DNA of 18,047 nucleotides, from contig JAZQJA010000053.1 in NCBI GenBank assembly GCA_045541455.1, positions 1-18,047 on the forward strand, in the 5' to 3' direction. Position numbers and translations under genes: made by a program. Shown piece after piece: positions 15,401 to 18,047 of the stretch. Position 1 is the first letter of the stretch, and each line of letters starts with the position of its first letter. The notes below the pieces were generated by a model. The model did not search any database. It was not told where the DNA came from and saw only the letters and a program-made list of their open reading frames with translations. Source of the stretch: RGIG9041 sp045541455. Lineage in GTDB: Bacteria > Bacillota > Clostridia > Oscillospirales > QAKW01.

Positions 15401-18047
15401 ACTTTCAGGCTGTAATGCATACAACTATGTTGACAACAATACCTCTTATGGCTTTAAAGCTATTATGACAGTAGGTGACAGTGAAGCTTTAACAGTTGAT
15501 GCTGCTACATCAAAATCAAACATCGACGCATTAAAGGCAGAAATTGCACAATATGCAACAGATATAACAGGTGCTGTCAACTGGTCATTTGACAGTGTAA
15601 CAGGCACACTTAAAGTGTTTGGTGTAGGAAGTATTGCTGATTGTGAAGTTGGTAGTGCACCATGGAGTGCACATACTTCTGATATTAAAAAAGTAGTTAT
15701 CTGCGACGCAATTACAAGCATTGGTGCCAACGCTTTTGCGGGTTGCACAAACCTTGAAACAGTCGAGGCTCACTCAGGTATTGCTTCTATCGGCGATGGC
15801 GCATTTAGCTCAACTGCTTTTATTACAAATACAGCTGCTTGGAGCAGTGATACTTTATATATCGGAAATATTTTAGTCAAAGCAAGACAAAATTCAAGCA
15901 AAGAATACAACATAAACGTTGAAACCACCGCAATATGTAAAGATGCTTTCAGTGGTATTACAGCTGATTTGGTTTACTATGGCGGTAACATTGCAACATA
16001 CAAGCTTATGACTATTGCAGGCGGTAACGACGCCCTTAACACTGCAAATATAATTTATGTCGGAGAATCAATAAACGGCAGATTCAACAAAGAAACAGGT
16101 ACCCTTACAATATACGGTACAGGCGCTATGTCAACTTATGCAACAGACGCTTCTGACACACCGTGGTACAGATTTAAAGACAGTATTACATCTGTTGTAT
16201 TTGAAGAAGGTGTAACAACTGTAGGTAAACATTCATTTAAAACATTTGATAAAATCACTAGTGTTACACTTTGCAAAGGAATCACCACAATTGCATCGGG
16301 TGCTTTCCAGAACACTTCAATTACAAGCATAAATATTCCTGTATCTGTAACAACAATGGGATCTTATCTGTTTTACGGTACTCCGCTTAATACCATCTAC
16401 TATGACGGTTCAAGAAGTCAGTTTGACGCAATTACGGTAAATTCTTCAGGTAACACTGTATTTAATAATGCAACTGTTATTTGCGCACTGAATACCGAAT
16501 GGGCGCTTGAAAGCGGTACACTTACAATTTCGGGCAATGGTTCAATTGAAGACTATGCTCAAGGCGGTGCACCGTGGTATTCTGAGGCAGCAAACATTAC
16601 AAAGGTTGTTGTAAGCGACGGTATTACAAGCATTGGCGCTAACGCATTTTACGGCCTTACCAACCTTAGTTCTGTAGAAATTGCACAAAGCGTTACAACA
16701 ATAGATACCACAGCATTTGACAATTCGGGGTATATTAACAACGCTGAAAACTGGACAGACAACACACTTGTTATTAACAGTATTTTAGTTAAAGCTAAAT
16801 CAAACACAGAAAACACATTTAAAATTGCAACAACCGTAACATCTGTAAGTGCGAATGCTTTTACAGGTATTACCGTAGACACTGTATATTACGGCGGTAC
16901 AAAAGCACAATGGGAAAATGTTACTGTTAACGATCCAAACAGCGCACTCACATCGGCGTATTTTGTATACGAAGGCGAAAGCATAAACTGGCTGTATGAT
17001 AAAACAACAAAAACTATCACCATTTTCGGCACCGGTCCTATGCAAAACTATACAACTGAAACCGAAACACCGTGGTACAGCCTTAAAAACGAAGTTGAAA
17101 ATGTAGTAATTGAAAGCGGTGTTACAACTGTTGGATACTATTTATTCAGAAACTTCACTAAGATTAAAAATGTAACATTACCCGAGGGTGTTACTTCAAT
17201 CGGCAAGGGCGCTTTCCAGAGTTGTCCGCTTGAATCAATCAACTTCCCTTCAACTCTTATTACTATTCACAACTATTCGTTCTATGGCACAAAGCTTAAA
17301 GAAATTGTAATACCCGCAAGCGTTACAAGCATTGGCAACAATGTATTTAATTCCTGCAGTTCACTTAAGAGTGCAAAAGTTTTATGCGATGCTACAACAC
17401 TTAATACAAAAGCTTTTTACAATTGTGCTTCGCTTGAGGTTATTTATCTTTCAAAATCAATCGTTTCAATAAAATCAAATGCATTTGGAAATTGCACATC
17501 GCTTAAAACTGTATACTATACCGGTACAGAATCAGAATACGGCAATATCAGTATGGAGACAGGCAATAGCGTTTTAACAGCATCAACAACAAATGTTATT
17601 TACTCTTATCACGAACACAAGTGGCAAAACACTTATACCACTGACAACACACACCACTGGTTAAAATGTGAATATTGTAATGAAACAACTGAAAATGCCA
17701 AGCACGAATACCTAAACTTTACTCCCACTTCATCTGCTAGTTGTACTGAAAATGCAAAAGAAACAGGTACTTGCGTATGCGGTAAAACATACACAAGAGA
17801 TATTGAAAACACGGCAGGTCACAAATGGCAAACTGTTTATTCAAAAGATAATACACACCATTGGTTTGATTGCGATAAATGTAACGAAGATAAAGACAAG
17901 ATGGCACATTCGTTTACAAACTATGTTTACAATAACGATGCAACAACCGAAAAAGACGGAACAGAAACTGCAACCTGCGTATGCGGTCAAACAGACACAA
18001 GAACAAAAGCAGGCACAAAACTCGAAAGTTCGGTAGAAATTAAAGAT
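12414..18047 (+). CDS. Giant secreted LamG / metallophosphoesterase / GLUG / BspA-like repeat protein (C-terminus outside window)
   Basis: The frame is open for all 1878 codons to the window edge, with no stop, so the gene is partial at its 3' end. Domains: signal peptide 1-25 (MKRL, hydrophobic core, AFA cleavage site); LamG/concanavalin-like fold about 60-207; calcineurin-like metallophosphoesterase about 268-560, with D275 (GDTQ), G310-D311, GNHD at 343-346, H454 and G510-H511; a segment about 605-1020 with GLUG-type repeats (GLFGAIYGATVKNI, then several GGIVG or GGIIG units), probably a beta-helix; two A-B super-repeats of BspA-like LRR_5 type about 1056-1640, then more LRR_5 units to about 1730; and Cys/His repeats from 1733. 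The phosphoesterase lacks two usual histidines (D-x-Q instead of D-x-H, GHIS instead of GHxH), so activity is uncertain. It probably binds a surface ligand such as host or dietary glycan. GGAGG precedes the ATG. No anchor is visible within the window. Confidence 0.9.
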   Translation, partial: MKRLISALLCVCMVVSLLSVFPAFAATNPSTEGIGFDYAEEYYPSIKSGNDLYHVSKSFDKFPHTYEAWVMLPTTTTEAGVLMGNKVDGGFYVNIEITKNGNPYFYYTDARSKLYKATFDTVNLFTGEWIHLAIVLNPENNTISCYKNGQLAETQYFYPDYNCFTSNIPFIIGGDGDYQNNPHFKGRIKGVTFYSDARTATEVLNDYSNGADLTDADIIADYTMSANKAQKDIADNTSNGYDLIYSDLWVEESAVQAWRNSTGMERAYSIAVIGDTQYSVEKYPETVAPMYQWIVDNKVKNNTVYTIGLGDITNRDTYYEWENAKTALKVLENGGIPYSLVRGNHDLKNYSAAANNKYYDHGGVTVGASTKGHAFDEYFAVDTEADTDYIDQFKGETGGLFESNSVMNSWRTLEIANSKWLLLNLDYAPADCVLNWASDVVEAHPNHKVIVSTHGYLNRSGEHALESAYVGEKSKSGVKVPANDTTHNYGVQIWEKFASQHENIELVLSGHISSTVNTVMQRKGVNGNTVTEILIDGQTIDDRYKGLGFVAMFYFNADGTQLEIEYYSATAKKYYRTANLQSINLNATGDDYDFDGWNGLVITPSGTGTKDDPYLIENAGNLYWMSQNIKATNGIGSFAGKYFKQTRDIDIGGKAITSIGFYNSGDKGMYAFGGYYDGCGYSIKNGTITGFELLDDSENYIANDFTKDYGYGLFGAIYGATVKNIVMDNITVVGRGVTGMVVGKAAGRDDGKSTVNFNTIANCQVKDNCKLITLLSNGKTAAVSSEFDQNTRAGIVGSIVGISRSATIKYCVSALNFGAADQFNMAGGIVGAAGFNTAIDHCGFTGSITLYNNKMTRQSAFGGIVGGVTDTVITEDIGENQKGTLNISNCYNEGDFKYTGTSALTIGSSWGGIIGTVGRLNDIENRTTAPTANEQAAYMISNCHNGTALSIASGNKDATGGIIGRGFAPSANLVEGTMWIKNSSTVAITRRTAGSSLSGCNAYNYVDNNTSYGFKAIMTVGDSEALTVDAATSKSNIDALKAEIAQYATDITGAVNWSFDSVTGTLKVFGVGSIADCEVGSAPWSAHTSDIKKVVICDAITSIGANAFAGCTNLETVEAHSGIASIGDGAFSSTAFITNTAAWSSDTLYIGNILVKARQNSSKEYNINVETTAICKDAFSGITADLVYYGGNIATYKLMTIAGGNDALNTANIIYVGESINGRFNKETGTLTIYGTGAMSTYATDASDTPWYRFKDSITSVVFEEGVTTVGKHSFKTFDKITSVTLCKGITTIASGAFQNTSITSINIPVSVTTMGSYLFYGTPLNTIYYDGSRSQFDAITVNSSGNTVFNNATVICALNTEWALESGTLTISGNGSIEDYAQGGAPWYSEAANITKVVVSDGITSIGANAFYGLTNLSSVEIAQSVTTIDTTAFDNSGYINNAENWTDNTLVINSILVKAKSNTENTFKIATTVTSVSANAFTGITVDTVYYGGTKAQWENVTVNDPNSALTSAYFVYEGESINWLYDKTTKTITIFGTGPMQNYTTETETPWYSLKNEVENVVIESGVTTVGYYLFRNFTKIKNVTLPEGVTSIGKGAFQSCPLESINFPSTLITIHNYSFYGTKLKEIVIPASVTSIGNNVFNSCSSLKSAKVLCDATTLNTKAFYNCASLEVIYLSKSIVSIKSNAFGNCTSLKTVYYTGTESEYGNISMETGNSVLTASTTNVIYSYHEHKWQNTYTTDNTHHWLKCEYCNETTENAKHEYLNFTPTSSASCTENAKETGTCVCGKTYTRDIENTAGHKWQTVYSKDNTHHWFDCDKCNEDKDKMAHSFTNYVYNNDATTEKDGTETATCVCGQTDTRTKAGTKLESSVEIKD
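15579..16490 (+). repeat. BspA-like A-B super-repeat, copy 1
   Basis: Two sub-modules, each opening with a GTL(K/T)(V/I).G.G beta segment and an (A/T)PW motif (W1084 in A, W1251 in B), then LRR_5 units of the SIGANAF type. A carries LYIGNILVKA and VYYGG; B carries an F(K/R)xF motif and IYYDG. It pairs with copy 2 at a period of about 304 residues. Confidence 0.8.
16491..17310 (+). repeat. BspA-like A-B super-repeat, copy 2
   Basis: Same order as copy 1: A with W1388, SIGANAFYG, LVINSILVKA and VYYGG; B with W1554, VVIESGVTTVG, then GAFQSCPLESI and FYGTKL. Distances A-to-A (304) and B-to-B (303) are nearly equal, which points to a duplication of the A-B pair as one unit. Confidence 0.8.
17610..18033 (+). 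repeat. C-terminal Cys/His repeat pair (about 68-residue period)
   Basis: HKWQ...DNTHHW..C..C occurs with its histidine at residues 1735 and 1803; each copy is followed by an H-(E/S)-(Y/F) segment and a CVCG.T.TR element. The paired CxxC motifs and conserved His/Trp look like a small zinc-ribbon-like extracellular repeat that I have seen in large Clostridia surface proteins. Whether metal is bound is unknown. Confidence 0.7.

Noticed and set aside
14702..17045. Several minus-strand ORFs of 60-100 codons within the giant surface protein
   Set aside because: They are antisense shadows of a repetitive frame, lack ribosome binding sites and resemble no family.
15579..17310. CRISPR array
   Set aside because: The repeats are long, diverged and coding, with a period near 912 bases and no short identical repeats or spacers.

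Overview
The window looks like a chromosomal piece of a Gram-positive gut Clostridia-type bacterium (Oscillospiraceae or a relative is my inference; no rRNA or complete tRNA is present to fix it). The signs are strong GGAGG-type ribosome binding sites, sigma-A-like promoters with 17-base spacers, a lipobox lipoprotein, SDR-type fructuronate reductase, and a very large secreted BspA-like repeat protein.

Left block (about 1-3540). After a leading stretch with no convincing gene comes a promoter and a two-gene unit: a MATE-type exporter and, overlapping it by ATGA, a small NifX/NifB-like protein with a His/Cys-rich tail. Convergent to them, behind a shared hairpin terminator, is a Cys-rich DUF5714-type protein. 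Next lies the 3' remnant of a thioredoxin gene, directly followed by a rhodanese-like lipoprotein and a perfect 19-bp bidirectional terminator. This block handles metal or sulfur chemistry and export, but its real task is not evident.

Middle block (3563-12267): a glucuronide/hexuronate utilisation locus organised around a divergent regulatory region at 7397-7657. Leftward run a GPH-family symporter and a cytoplasmic GH2 glycosidase carrying beta-glucuronidase-type residues, with a terminator between them. Rightward run an AraC-family regulator, glucuronate isomerase (UxaC), mannonate dehydratase (UxuA) and an SDR fructuronate reductase (UxuB type), tightly packed or overlapping. Read together: a glucuronide is imported, hydrolysed inside the cell, and the glucuronate passes through fructuronate and mannonate to 2-keto-3-deoxygluconate. 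KDG kinase and aldolase are not in the window.

Right block (12350-18047): from its own promoter, one open reading frame of at least 1878 codons runs off the edge. It encodes a secreted protein with, in order, a signal peptide, a LamG-like domain, a calcineurin-like metallophosphoesterase domain, GLUG-type beta-helix repeats, two copies of a roughly 304-residue BspA-like super-repeat, and paired Cys/His repeats. This is the most unusual object in the window.

No CRISPR array, insertion sequence or intact mobile element was seen. Two short tRNA T-arm-like pieces (around 190-215 and 3466-3500) bracket the left block and are offered only as weak hints of past insertion.
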